Source: Elysia chlorotica (lineage: Eukaryota; Mollusca; Gastropoda; Plakobranchidae). From it: a stretch of 64,000 nucleotides of DNA. The stretch lies in the NCBI GenBank assembly GCA_003991915.1, contig RQTK01001016.1, positions 52,272 to 116,271 of the forward strand, read 5' to 3'. This document shows, one piece after another, positions 12,501 through 27,800 of the stretch; position 1 is the stretch's first letter; every line of letters begins with the position of its first letter. The notes under the pieces are model-generated. The model ran no database searches, was not told where the DNA came from, and saw nothing but the letters and a program-made list of their open reading frames with translations. Both the position numbers and the translations under genes were made by a program.

Positions 12501-15500
12501 AAAAAAAGGAACCCACAAAATACTTTGTAAATTATATTTTACTCACTCTTGTGGTTTATTCTAAAACAAATTCTAAGAGAAGATTTGACCAAAACCATCA
12601 AACAAAGCCCATATTATCAGCTAAATACAGCACTTACCTTATCTTTCTCAGCAGCTTCGATTGCACTAATCCTGGCCAGGAGGACTGGCACATGTTCTGG
12701 GTGGTCCTTGCGCAGTTCTTCATACAGATCATTGGTCGCTTCAAAAGGAGTTCTGGCATTGGAGCAAAGAGACTTAAGTTACATGTGTAGATAATTTTAA
12801 AAAAAACAATTTTTTTAAACCATATTAGTCTAAAGAGAACTAAACAAAATTAGTCAACTAGGAAACATATACACGATGAAATACACAATTTAAATAAAAG
12901 ATCCTTTCAAGAGCAAGCTCAGGCTGTGATATAACTTAGTTTATCAAAATATTTACCAGTTCATAAATAGAGAGACACTCACTGAGAACATAAAAAAATT
13001 CTCCAGATAAGTAAAGCTCGTAACTGTATATCAGATCTCCATCAGTTTAAATTTAATGTGAAAACTCAAATTAGCCATAAACTTCTATTTGCTAAGCAAT
13101 AGCATAAAATGCTTGAATATACCTTTTTTTTTTTTACATTAAAACTGATGGATGAATATCCTACTCACTTGGCCAGCCAGGAAATTTTCAGATCTCTCAA
13201 GGCTTCATTCATGGACTCCACTGAGAATTTGTCTTTGGATTCTTTGCCCTGCGAGTCCTTATCTTTTTTCTTCTCAGCACCTTTTCCTTTGGAGCCCAGC
13301 TCGGACACAAAATACCGGAATCGAGTGCCACTCTAAATACAAAAAAAAAAGAAAAAGAAATGCCTTATAGTTATAATTGTTTCATGAAGGGAGAAGCGTA
13401 ATTACAAACAGGGAAAACAGCAGCATTATTTAATTTAAAGATTTAAGTTGAAAAAGGAACTCTATTTTGCAAGATTGTTTTTGATTCAATTCATTTTATG
13501 TGTAACTGCAAGGTTTTTTGTTTGTTTTTTATTTAGCGATTATAAAGACATTCTACATTAAAAGTGTTTCAGGGTAAAAAAATGTTTATTGAAAATCAGA
13601 AAAATGAATGTTGTTTGGATAGGCCAAACAATAAAATAAAATCTTAGTGAAACTTAAAATTTACCAGAAATCTTGCCCTTGGAACAAATTGGAGACATAC
13701 ATTTAAAAAAAAAATGGAAATAAAGCTTAAAATAAAATTCATCTTGCAAATCTCCATCACCTAAGCCATTGAATTACTCAGCACGCAAAATGTAAACCGC
13801 ATTTTCTATTTTGTGATGAGAATAAAGTTTGAATGAAATTTAATCCCCTTGAGATTTTCTCTCTTAAACACTAACAAAGGAGATTTCATTAAGTTAAAAG
13901 GCACAGTTGTCAAAGATATTTGAAAATGGATAATTTCTCATGCTATGGATGAGTTTATGTAAGAGTTAATTGTTTTAATATCACCATGAAATTTTTTCCA
14001 TGTGATTCGCTAGAAGAAAACAAGACAAAACCAAAAAATAGTAAGGCTTCATCTTGTACAACCTTTCATACATATTTTAAATCTGCCCAACTAAAGACTA
14101 AGTAAATAGGAAAGGCACTAGAACACACCTATTATGTCATGCTATCTACAGAGAGTTACAAAAACTTCCCCGATAATAGAAAATAGATAATGAATGAGCA
14201 TGGTTTGGTTCATAGGCAGTGATGCTGAGGTACAAATTATTTCAAAGAGCTTTGCAAACACCTCAGTTGTGGTATGACCAAAAAAACATATTTTCCAATT
14301 CCATTAAATATATTTAAAGTGAGAATAACATGGGAGCTGCTATTGATTTCAAAAAGGAATTTTAACAAATTAATAATAATAATATGAGGAAGCAAATGTT
14401 ACAATCTGTTCCAGCATAGAAAACAGCTCCTAACTCACAGCATAGCTTGCCAAATAAGCGAATAAACATTTATTAGCTGCAGAAAAAGCAATGGAAATTG
14501 ACCTTTTTCCAAGTCCTGCGACGCTGAGGTTCATCCCATGACTCCCCCTCACACGTAGACGAAGGACCACCATTCTACACTCAACACAGAATCATAAAGC
14601 AAACAGGTTTTTAAACTAGACCTGATGGATATTGTCATTGGGCTAGCTGGATGATATATCTCAGAGAAATGCCAATTTGGCATTACAATATAATATTCAA
14701 TATGTTCTGTTGGCCAGTATCTCTCTAGCAGTGAAATTAAAATGTGAATATGCTAATTCATTTTTTATAGTAAAATTTAAAAAAAACAGCAGCAGAAATT
14801 TGGTCTACTAATTCAAAAACAAATCTTTTTTGTTTAATTATTTCAAGAATAAAAAAGATCTAAGATTTAAGCCATGCTTCTAGCTCAATGACAATATATA
14901 CAAGAAGCTTCAAAACAGATAACAGTCAACAATTCTGTACCTGTATCTTTGTAATTTTGTGTTCTGTTTGAATGTGGCTTTTCATGAACAACCTTAGATT
15001 TTGAAAATCTTTATATGCATGAGGAAATATTTTAACAGATCTTACACTCATGGATTTAAAAGGGCTACTTGTTTTCCTAATCTATATGCCATTCAATCCC
15101 AACATCAATCTAACACTGGCATTTGTTTTTGTAAGCATATATACAGTCCAGTCCATATATATAACGGCTAGTGCTGTAACAGCAACCCCTGGTGTAACGG
15201 CACTTTTCTCCCGTTAAAACCTTAGTAAAAATTCACTGATTTGACAGCACCCACAAGCTCTCTTTCTGTTATAATGAAATCTTTCATAAGCGGGGCTAAA
15301 CAACACAGGCAGTGAGCAGGACATAGAATGCTGCAAAGCGAGCTAATAAAACACTACTCAAGTCTCCTATCTCTTCTTTACTCTCCCCCTTGGCTCTATT
15401 CAAATTCAATATTTACCGCCCACTGTACCTGAGCGTCTGTCTATGTACAGTGTGAACGTAACTATGATTACAATGGAAAGAGTTGGGGCTGTCATTGCTA

Positions 15501-17105
15501 GAAACAAAGACGTTGTCCCCTTCTCCTTCTTTTCTGTTTGCTTTCCAACTTGATCCACACTTACACAGCTAGTCGCCTTGTTGTATAACACACCTGTCAG
15601 TATATCTATGAGAGAGAGAGGCAGGAATTGAAGAATTGCAAGAACAAAGAGGGAGGGAGAGGAATTGAAATCTGATAGAGGTGAAGAAAGAAAAACCAAG
15701 AAGAGAGATGGAAATGGGGGAAGGATTGAAGAATTTTTTAGGTCAGAGAGGAAAAAGAAGCAAGGAAATCAGAGCCGAGGGGAAGGGTTGAAGAATCTCA
15801 GACCAAAAGAGAAAAAAAAAAGAATGGGTAACACGTGGGGGGAATAAAAAACAGGAGCAAGCGAGTGTGTGTGTGTGTGAGAGTGAGAGACAGAGACAGA
15901 GAAGGAGCAGGAATTGAACAATTGAAAGCCTAGAGAAAAAAACAGAATGTCTCTTAGCATTAGCGTGCTGTGAGGTCATCATTCTTTTCGTGTGCACCCC
16001 TTTGGTTTCCTTACATGCAGAACACAGGCCTACAGTCGACTGCTCGTGTGTGATCATAGAAATGAAAGGTGGGGAGTTATGTGTTGCAGTACGTACTGAG
16101 TTGTGTCCCATTTTTCCGTGTTATAACGGCACTTTGAAAACAGCCCCTTTGTGCTGTTATATCAGAGTTTGGTTGTATTTTTCAAAAGAGAGTTCCTCAT
16201 CAAAGAAGCATCTCCATAAATAACAGGAAAAAAAAAAATGCAATGAAAAAAAAGAAAAGAAAAAGATTCATATGTGAATTTTTTTTTTTAAACCCTTTTA
16301 CTAGTGTTGTTTTACAACTTCAAAATAATTGCAAATTTTTGTGTCGAAAACACCTAGATACTCTGACTTTACAAAGATGCAGTGGTCCTCCCAGATAACA
16401 TTTTACAAGATGGAAACTAATCGACTGAATCCGTATTCAGCAAATATGCCTAATAGTTGAAATACCCCCAAAAAACTCAAAGAACAAAAGAGTCAAGGTC
16501 AAAATTTTTTCTCCATTTGAAAAAACTCAATTTTATTTTAAGCTTTAAAACTTACAAACCAAGCAAAATGTTAAATTTTTTTCTAAACCATCAATTGTGC
16601 CAGACTCCGATCATTAATTTATTTGATGCTGTACAACAAAAGCAGTAAGTGCATCAACTACAAAATATTATAAAATAAGATTTTGAGCATTCTTACATTA
16701 AAGCTTGCATCTCTATGAAATGTAAGTTCAGTTGTTTTACTAGCATAACAAAGATGCGAGTAACACCAATGAAAATCTAAAGCCAAATCTTCCCACAAAG
16801 TTCTTGCTTTAGATAAGTATGTGTTTTGGTTTAGACAAAAAAGCCACAGAGAGAGAGAGCGCCATTGGATTATATATATAGAGAGAAACTGGGGCAACAG
16901 AGCAACACTGTTTGTTAATGATATTAACACAAACCTTGCTTTTGCCTGGATCCTCTTTGGCAAGGGTCAATTGCCCCGTGAAATACCATCCTGGTCCACA
17001 GCCTTTAGGGAATCTGAGAAAAAGATAACAAGTTGAAATTTAAGCTCACCATTGCATTGTGTTTTGTTTAGAAAATAAAATTGCTGCAAATAGTTTCAAA
17101 TGTCA

Positions 17106-17201
<96 letters not shown>

Positions 17202-18797
17202 TATTTAATATTATGATTATCATTTCATTCATTGCTCTTATCAATATCCACCCCAACACTATTACTCCATCGAGCTCCTTACTTGTCCTCCGCAAGCTGC
17301 GGCACAAAGACCGGGTATGTGCGACCATGTTGGGCCATGAACGCGCTGAGCTTCTTGCCGCCCGTCAGGGCAGCCTGCCACGTCCCGTAGAGGTCGAAAG
17401 TCAGGGGTGCTGGCAGCTTGATTCTGGCCAGGAGGGTCATGTCCTTGACCTTTTCTAGCAGCTCACGACGCTCGTGGCGCACTTGCAGAATGATGGTGAA
17501 GTCGTTTTTATCCAGCTTGGTTGTGTACTGAGAATCAGGTAAAGAAGAAGAGAAAGAATAATTATATAATTTAGTAGACATCTATGATGATCAGGATGGT
17601 AAGTCGTTAAGACAGCAAGGATTACTGACAGCCACTGAGACATACTTCATAGAAACTTTGAGATTGAGTGAAAAAAATTACATTTGATTACTTTCTTTTA
17701 ATTTTGTTTAAACGCTATGATTTTTACAGCTTTATGATTCCTCCTGAGACATCTCCATCTAACGAATATTTATCTCATCAACTAAAAATATTCGGAAAGT
17801 AGTTTATAATCAAAACTGTTTGTTTATATCTCAAGTCAAAGGGAAAAAATAGGCTTATTCTGATGCTAAAATATTAATTAGTGTTCATGTATTTAGAGCT
17901 TGTAATCTAGAGCTTTAATAAACTTGCCAAAGATTACTACAGCAGTAGCGGGACCTAATAATGTTTAGGTTGGTGGCAGCATAATGTGACCAGCAGAGAT
18001 CCCTGCACTGTGGGGGCAAGAACCTAAATTTACGAGACCTCAGTCTTGAGACCCATTGCCGTATAAGACCCTGCTTGGGAACCTAGGAGGCGTAAAACAA
18101 GGAGGGAGAGAGCTTATCTCTTACGGTGAATAAAAAAGAGGAAGTACACACCTGTCCTGGGTAGGCATCCCCTGCAGTGATGAACTGCTTGTTGTTGTCG
18201 TACATGAGCCAGAGCTGGCTCTCAAACTCAGACTCGTACAAATGGTCACTGAGCAGGGAGCAGTCTAGAGTCACCTCGCTGCTCTTGGCCTAGCGTCACG
18301 GATAATTCAATACATAATGAAAAATTTTTTTAAGTTGGAGAGTCGTTGATCAAAGAATATTTTTACAAATCAAAATAGAAAGTTAGATGTTGCAATAAAT
18401 AATTCAATACATAAAATCATTTTTTTTAAAGTGTGAGAGTCATTGCTCAAAGAATATAAAAAAAAATCAAAGCAGAAAGTTAGATATTCGGATAAATTTT
18501 TACCACAAAAAAAGGAAGGAAAATTGTAAAAACAGGGAGAAGTTAATTAAAGATCTTAATTTTGTAATGTAGAGCATAGGCTGATATCCTAAGTTTTTTA
18601 TGCAAAAAGCAATAGTTTTAAATAATGCTTTCCAGAAGGAGGTTAATTTTTTTATATATCAAATTTGCATTGCATCAAAAAAATATTTATCTACAAGGAA
18701 TACTGATTAAAATTGATTGTAATACATTCTTACATTGTTTCATTCATACTTTTCTCAACTAAATGAATGAGAGATAAATGAATGGTCTCTCTTTCTC

Positions 18798-18829
<32 letters not shown>

Positions 18830-21800
18830 GGAGAGAGCTTCTCTCTTACAAAGAATAAAACATAAGAAGTACACACCTGTCCCGGGTAGGCATCCCCTGC
18901 AGTGATGAACTGCTTGTTGTTGTCGTACATGAGCCAGAGCTGGCTCTCAAACTCTGACTCGTACAAATGGTCACTGAGCAGGGAGCAGTCTAGAGTCACC
19001 TCGCTGCTTTTGGCCTAGCGCCACAGATGATTCAATACATAAAATACAATTTTTTTAAAGTGTGAGAGTCATTGATCAAAGAATATTAAAAACAATCCAA
19101 GGAGAAGGTTAGATATTGGGATAAATATTTACCAATGATTCAATACACAAAATACGAATTTTAAAAGGTGTAAGAGTCATTGCTCAAAGAATATTAAAAA
19201 AATCAAAGAAGAATGTTAGATATTGGGATAAATATTGACCATAAAAAAACCATTTATCTACTTGGAATATTGATTGAAATTAATTGTAATCCTCTCTTAC
19301 TTTGTTTCATTCATACTTTTATCATCTAAATTAAGAAGAATCATTTGCTTTGAAAATTAATGGATATTTTATGCCTTTGTCATGACACATTAAAACTGAG
19401 ACTAATCACTATATCGCTTCCTAAAAGGAGAGATAAATGAATGGTCTCTCTTTCTCTCATATTTCTCAGAGAAAAGGAACAGATTATTTAAAAGTGTTTG
19501 TTAAATACCAAAAACGGGGATTTGGACATAGTTCAAGAGTGTGGATAACCAAAATAAAAAACAATGTTGAAACTTTTCATAATATTTCCCCAAATTACCA
19601 GATGAAAGTTGTAGGTAAGTTCCAAAGAATGGATCTGTCTTCCATCCCTCAGTTGGTCTCTTTCTTTGGACAAACACTTGAACTTTGAGTCAGAGGGCCT
19701 GGACCAAAAAGACAAGGAAACATAAGATAAAATACTACGCCTTGCAGATATCAGTCTGGTGCAATACGATTATCAGAAAAAAAGAGTTGAAATTGCTCTC
19801 TATTCTGCATCATGGGACTCACTTATCTTCATTCAATCAAGACATTATGTATTGGATAGAATCTTTATAAAAATCAATATTCTGACCAAAGGGAAGTTAC
19901 AAAGTCATATAAGTAAAAGGTAAACAATCCACAAAATCTTCTGAAGACATAGGACAAAATTTTGCGTCAAAAAAATCATTTCATTTGAAGTAAAAGATGA
20001 GCTGTTGTAAACAACACGGAGCAAAGTTAAACCTACCAAAAATTAATTTTTATCAATGAACAAAACAAAAAAATCATTACAACAGCTCTAAAATACAAGT
20101 ATAATAGTTTGTTGCTATCTTTTTTCAAAAAATGGTCCATGTGTAATTTAACTTGCTGGTAAAAATAATTTCAGTTTGAATAATTATATACAATTACCAC
20201 ATGAAAGATTTGAGTACATTCAAATATTCATAGATACTACTCACTCTGATAACTTAAGAAACAAAATTTAACTTAAAATTATTTTGATATAAAGAAATTT
20301 AAAATAATATTGCTCAAAATCTGAATAAAACCTTGGAACAGTTAATGGAGATAAAAATTCTGAGTTGATGTTAATCAAAAAGGAATATCCCTATAAGCGT
20401 TGACATATCAGTCTCAAATTATAAAGAAGTAGTTTTTGTTTTCTTTTGGGGTTTTTTCATAACAATGAAAGAAAAAAAAAGACAGTGCTTTAGAACATCA
20501 GAAAATGTCTAGTAATTTACGCCACGCAAACTATCCTGTAACACAAAGCTATGAGGAAAAAAAAAAAAACCTATTCCACTAAGTGCAGGACTCACCTGAT
20601 GGGACAAACAGCAGTTTTAAGTGAAAGACTAGGACTGACTTCTTCATCTCGTAGAGGAGAGATTATGTCAAACCTGGTGATACCCTCTCCACCATGCTAT
20701 TTTGGGATATAGGAATAAGCAGAAAAAATGTAATATTGCTTATTATTTATATAACATTATAATATTGCTTATTATTTATATAACAATTACGTTCCAAAAT
20801 CACAATTGTCAACTTTTTCTTTTAGTTTATTGAAAATATATGTAACGCTAACAAAAGAATAAATTGCCATAAACACTATTGATTCAGTTTTTTATGCTGT
20901 CTCACTAATAAGATCTACCTTTCCTTCCTTTCTGGTTTTTTACTATCATCTAACCTATTTAGACCCATTAGCAACTTGTCTGAACCGTGTTAACTACATT
21001 TATGGAATTTCAGGAAAGGGTTTGCTCAGATTTAGAACACATATAGATAGAGGTTCTCAACCGCTCACAACGGCTCTATGTTATGTAACTCTTGCCATAG
21101 AAGATTCCATGAAATAGAAAGAGAAAGATACATATTTTCAACCCATTCAAGTTTGTAAAATTTATAGCCTTTCAGAGGAATTGAGAACGATAAACAGTTC
21201 TGGTACTACTTTCATCAGCCTAAGATTGTTTTTTTTAACGAAAATTAGATGCAAAATTATCAATTTTCATCTTGTCAGAATGATCGATATTACCCAAAGT
21301 TAAATTCATAATTCTGACCAAACCAAAAGAAAAGCATGGATTCAATCAGTCACACTTAATTAGGATAATAATTGTTTAACTTTTTCTAGTATATGTTAGA
21401 TTAAATAATTTTGATTTACCAGATCTCTTCCTGTCTTTAACATTTACTTACATATGGATAATGTTTCTAAGACAGATTTAAGAAAAAACCTAAAAGCCTC
21501 TTGAAGCCTACCATAGAAAGCTGCTTTGAGGAGACCTGCGCCCCGTAGAACTGTACACTTATATCCACCGCCACGTCTCCTATATTGGCCCACCACTTGG
21601 CTATACACAGCTCCAAAGTTCGACCACTCTGGTCAAAGAAAATAGTTTTATAAAATCGTTTATAAGTTAATTGACTTGATGTGCAGCGCTTGTAGTCATG
21701 ACAACACAAAATCTTAGGAAGGTACAAGCAAAGATATAAAAACGCAGTAAAAAGGGAATTTAACATGCAAATGGGGAAAAGTGCTTGGGTCAAAAATTTC

Positions 21801-24800
21801 ATTTAACATCAAATGTATGGGAGCATTTAAAACAAAATTTACATGCATCTTATAAAGTCTTCCTGTAAAGAAAAAGTAAAGAAAAGTACTTGGGTCAAAA
21901 ATTTCATTTAACATTAAAATTAATGTATGGGAGCATTTAAAACAAAATTCACATGCATCTTATAAAGTCTTCCTGTAAAGACTTATAATGTCCATTAGAC
22001 TAATGCTTAGTTACAAATCATATGGAACAAAAATTATTTCTTTTATTTATATTTTATAAAGAGTATTAAAAATATGGTATACAAAATTGCTTCTAATTTG
22101 TTTCTTTTGTGATAAGCTATGATAAATAAAGTTCCATAAGAGGGGATACAATATAATTGAAACATATCTATATTTCTTTTTTTTCTTTTTCGTTTTAACA
22201 AATTTAAACAAATTTTCAAAAAAAAATTGAAAATCATGTTCCTTTTTAAAAAACAAAACAACCTACAATGATTATGTCTTGAAATCGAGAAACTTACAAC
22301 AAGTGAGAAGGCATAAACACCCTCCCCTTGGTCACTAATGGTGACAAACTTGGAGAACTCGTGTCTCTTGTAAGCAAACTGTGGAGACATCTGCAGAGTG
22401 TGCAGTAGGAAACGAGCGTTCTTCTCTTTGTCTAGAGAATTTAGTCGCAGCACTGCCGACAGGAAAAACAAAATACTGGCCGTTTAAAATACAGGTGCAG
22501 TGTGGAAATCAATGCAATATTAAGAGTGTGGGCTATCATAACATAAAATTTTAAAGAACGATTCACATTCTTCTTCAAACACTGAGTGTATCATTATTCA
22601 TGTTTTCATGTTCTATAAAAACATTTTTTTACAATAAAGTATGGGAGCCCCACCCTCCCCTTTATCTTCCAAATTTGGACAGATTATCAACTGTTTGACT
22701 CTACGATAACATAAAAATATATTTTGTATTTTATTAGACAATTTTTAAGAATATGTTTAAACTATTAAAGCTCTGAAATATTAACAAAGCTTTCCCGCTT
22801 CATTTTTTTTTAAAACTAATTTGAAAAAATGAAGAAAACAAAGGAAAGTTTAAATATCTCCTAAAATTTTGAAAAAATACAAAAACTTTGTATGGAAAAC
22901 ATCCTGTCTGTGTTTAAATTGAACACTTCTATTTTGCAGAGCATAAAAGTAGTACATCTCACCAGCATAGGAAGCCTCGAAAGGCACATGGATGAACTTG
23001 CGGAACACTTGACCCGCTGTGAAGACCTGGGCCGGCCAATGCAGGGAATTGGCGCTCGTCTCCGTTAGCCTGGGGAAAGTAAAACAGGCAACACTTTATG
23101 AATTAGAATGTCATTCAGGATGTACAGGTGCAATACATTAGATTTACAACAAAGAATTTTGTCTTATTAAATACAGCACAGCACATCTTCAGCTTTCTAT
23201 TAGATGGACTTTGACTACCTTGCATCACATTGTATGTAAAGGAGCAACGCACTTGAAATACATTCAGGATGTACAGGTGCAATACGCTAGATTTACATTC
23301 TGGATGTATAGATTCAAGGCACTAGATCTACATTCAGGATGTTTAGGTGCAATGTATTACATGTACATCAGGGATTTATAGGTGCAAATGCACTACATCT
23401 ACATTCATGACGTAATAGCACATGCCTTATACTTTCCAAGTTATTAAACTCATAATGAGCTATAAAATTATATATTTTCCCCAGTCAATTTAAGCTCAAA
23501 TTATACTTCTTTACATGTTAAATGGTACAAGAGAAAAACATATCTAGGCAATGCAAGAAAATTCTTTTTTAGAACCCAGTTATTAAAACTTGGACCCCCC
23601 ACCACCACCACACCCCTACCCCCCTCCAACAAAAACAAAACCAAACAAAAAATAACCCTAAATACACTAATCCATATGAGATCCACTTCACATTAAATGT
23701 AAACATATTTTATCCATTACCTGGTGGGGACAACCACTGTGATTGGAACCCTGAACACTGCGCCTCTCTCTGCATTGCAAGACTGATATGCTTGAATCTG
23801 TGAGGTCATAAAAAATAAGAATCAGTGATGCTAAACATGTTTTGTCATTCATGCATCCAGCATTCCTGGACCACCAATTACATTGACAAATAGGAAAAGC
23901 TTAATTTTGTGTACTACAGCTACCAAAAAAAAAAAAAATTAAATCAGATTAAAATGTACAATATCAACTCTAAAAAAGAAAAAAAAAGAAAAGTACGAAA
24001 AGAAAAAAATAATCTGAGACATTTTATATGAAAAGATATCACATTACTATATTGCATTAACTTTTTTTCACCAACCAATGTCACTTCTTCTTAACAATAA
24101 TTAAAAGAAAGCATTTTTTAATGTTGTAGGTACAATAATAATTAAATGATCCATATTGGATGCCTGCATTCAAGTTCTTGAAAGCCTCACCTCAGCATAG
24201 TGCACACCCTCTGGCAAACCCCGAGGGTCTACCGTGACTGTGAAGGTTCTGTTAGCGTTCATCAGGAGAAAGCTGGACGGGAACTTCACCCACGACTGGG
24301 TGCATGTCAAGCAAAAGTTGATCTGAAAGCCAATCTTCTTGGTAGGATCTGGGGTGTATGCAAATTAATGATGGTAGATTAAATATTAGATTCCTGGCCT
24401 TGCATCCAAAGTTAAATGAAACATTTCAAGAGAAAACATATAAAAGGACAAGGCATGAATAATTTGTACAACAATACCAGAGTTATTTCAAAAACATTTG
24501 ACATAAACAGATATTATGGCATATCATAAGATTAGGATGTATGTCCATTAAACAAGTAAAGCAGGTCCATCGAATGAGTAGAGGAAATAAATTCTGTGCA
24601 ACTGCAAATATTAAAGATAGATGCCAGACAAAAACAAAATTTAAATTTTAGAAACCAAAACTATAGACATACAAAAGTATTTTTACATCCATTTGAACAA
24701 AAAGAGTTTTAATCAATTACAAATGTGAAAAACTTGAACCAAGATAATTTTTCAAAGAATAAAATCAAAAGTCAAGCTGACAAGAAGCTGACATTTCTTT

Positions 24801-27800
24801 TCCAGATATGTACTTGTCAAAAAATACCCTTCCAATCTCAAGCTTTACACATGGCCAAATTTAGGCCAACTGCCTGTATTATTGTTTTGAAAAGCAGGAT
24901 GTGCAGGTAAATACAAAGAGCTGATACCACACAGCATATAAATGGAAATACTGGATGCCCACCTATGTCTTTTTCAAACATGGGCTCCACCGAGACAGTG
25001 ACCTCCGCAGGCTTGACCAGCTGTACAGGCTCCCTCAGGTAGACGCCCCGCCCCCCACCAGACGTCGATACACAAAAGTTTATGTTCTCCCCTGGGCTGT
25101 CTTGGTGTTTGCTCAGGTGGTTGAAAGCTGCCTCAACCTGCAAATAAAAAATGTTCAGATGTTAGTCTTGGAGACTGTCCACAATATAGCCTATATATCC
25201 CCGATGCTGGACGTTAATCAACCAAATTAACTTAATGCCTCAACTTTGAAAGCAATATATTGCAATTTGTGGAGTTGAACTATTTTTTTAGTAAGATATT
25301 CCACAAACCTAACAAAGTTTTTTATTTTTATTTTTGAAAGCTATTTTAGCTTACCCAGTTTAAGTAGAAGCAACTCTAGCCCTAACAGTGTTTCGGACAA
25401 GAAAAAAAAAGGAATGCACAGAAAATTTACACAAGAGCTGTTTACAAGCTAGACTGTACCCTCTCTATTAACATGCAGGATCTGCTCTTTGACTAAGACT
25501 CATAGGTGTGCAACAAATACAATGTAATTCTTAACTTAATCACTGAGGAGTAAGTCGGACCCGACTATTCCCTTGATTGCTGTCTTTAGTCTGCACAAAA
25601 TATGCTCCTTCCTACTGGCATACATGTGTGAAGGTGTGCTTTTCACAAGGTGTTCAACGTTGACTACAGATCACTTTGTTGTCAGACAAAATTCATGGAA
25701 TTCAATTTTTAACCTCACTTTTCTATTTCAAAACCTCAGTGATGCGAATTGGATCAAATATTTTTACTGAAACTTTTTGTGCTAAGAACTGCATATTAAA
25801 TCCCTAAACACATCCCCCTGACAGAACTTAACTGAACTGTGATTAGCCTTTTTACTGAATTTTCATAAATTTACGGAAAAATTATCATTATCGAAAATAG
25901 CAATCTTGTAGCGTACCTGCACGATGCCCTGTCCCAGGGCAAAGACTTCAACTCCTGGAACATGCTGAGCCGTAGCTTCCAAGGCCCGACGGACGCTGAA
26001 TGGTGTGTAGTAGACATTGTTTGCCTTAAGCGCAGACAATACCAAAGCTGAACAGAAATTTTAAGAAATCAATGATTGTTGCTAATTAGCAAAGAAATTT
26101 TAAATTTTAGATGAAAAACAAAAATGTGTTAGGAATAGACTCATTTTCAACTAACTTTCGTGGTACAGTTTTCATTAAAAAATTCTTTACTTTTACTAGG
26201 ACATTGATTCTATCACTATCCAACTATTTTTGGGTTTGCGCTCATTAAGCACAAAAAAGGTTTACAATTAGGTAGGTATTCAATAATCTAAAGATAATCT
26301 TGGGCAACTCTATATCTGAAATTACCTGGTTAGAGGACATTTCTTTTCATGCAGTCACTCAAATATACATAACAATGCCATAAAGAACCTATTTGGAAAA
26401 ATTTTCCAAGTCTAAATCAAACATAAAAGCTTTTTTTTTTTTATAATGTAAAACAATTAGCTACACATTCACATTTTATAAGGAGCCTTTCTACGTTTAA
26501 ATGTCCACCTGAGTTAAATATAAAATGAGCACCATTTTCAAAACCATAAGCATACAAAAACAAGACTTTGCTTCGAATACATTAATGCATAACAGAAGAG
26601 AGAGAACAATTTAACAAGGAAGTCATCAGCGTACCTATAGAGCCACAAGCATTGGGAGAGCTCATACTTGTCCCATTCATGAGTTGGCACCCTCTAAGCG
26701 TCCAGTTAGGCACTGATGCTATGGCACCGCCCGGGGCACTGATACACACCCCCAAGGCTCCATCGTGACTGGAGATATACAGATAGTCATCACATACAGA
26801 AATATATGGAAACGGTTATAGATTGGTTTGTACGCACATATTTCAGTGACAAAGTATTCCTCTAAGAGTCTAAAGAAAAGGTTGGTCTTCTTACATTTCT
26901 CTAGTCTAGAAACAAATACTGTAATTGCCCTCTTTAAAAATTTGTGGATACAATAATATGTCTCTAAATGCCTTGGTTTAAGGTTCACTTGACTTGTCTA
27001 TTCTAGAGAGACCCCTGCATAATGCCATGAATGCTCACTGACAAATAACAGCTTCATGCACTCTTTTGATTCTGTATATTTTATAGAACGCATTATAATA
27101 AATAACATTTAAGTTTCCATGCCTTTTTTATATAAAATAAATAGGTTTCTACATGCTCAATGAATATTTGTGGTATTGGAATGATCAAAGAATTGAAAGA
27201 AAAAAAAAACAACTTACGCTGGTCCTCTAGATGACCAAGTATAGTGCATAGGTGGCACCATTTCTCTCATGGAGTATTCTGCTGCCATCATTTGGGGGGT
27301 GACATGGGCCCCAACTCCTGTGGAACGAATATGTGTTGAAGGATCATGATGTATGAAAATAAAATAGATTGAAACTTATAAGAAACAACTACATGTATTA
27401 GAAGTTCAAAATAAGTGACAGGAATGCCCTAGGAGCCGACTTTGTGTTACATTTGGGTTTCAAGACGAAACTTCAATACAGCATTGTTTGTCCATCTTTA
27501 CTTTGTGCCAGTGATGACTTTATAGACCAAAACTTACATATGTATAGAAATCTCACAAACTAAGTCTGGTTACAGTTTAGGCCTGGCCATGAAAAAGACA
27601 CATTAAAAGCAATCTTTATTTAAAAAAGGACAGATTTGAACTGCTTGTAGTAATTAATCACACCATTTTCAAACAATATTTTGAATAGTTTTCTAGTAAT
27701 TTTCACTTTTCCAGTTTTGATTAAGCACATCTGGACAGCAAATGAAATAGAAACATTTTACGAGTTTGCTATGAACATTTTGTTCTTAGTTTTAAAATAA

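Larger units (their letters stand above)
18083..19455. repeat. Tandem segmental duplication containing TPP2 exon 21
   Basis: Two units, roughly 18083-18795 and 18796-19455. Each carries the exon, then two copies of an about 105-bp intronic repeat (starts near 18303, 18397, 19027 and 19135), then a shared stretch with GTTTCATTCATACTTTT and GGTCTCTCTTTCTC. Exon parts are about 98% identical; intron parts differ by many substitutions and indels. Confidence 0.85.

Noticed and set aside
17081-17458. Open frame with a long tyrosine run
   Set aside because: It is the TTA microsatellite fused to the antisense of TPP2 exon 22.
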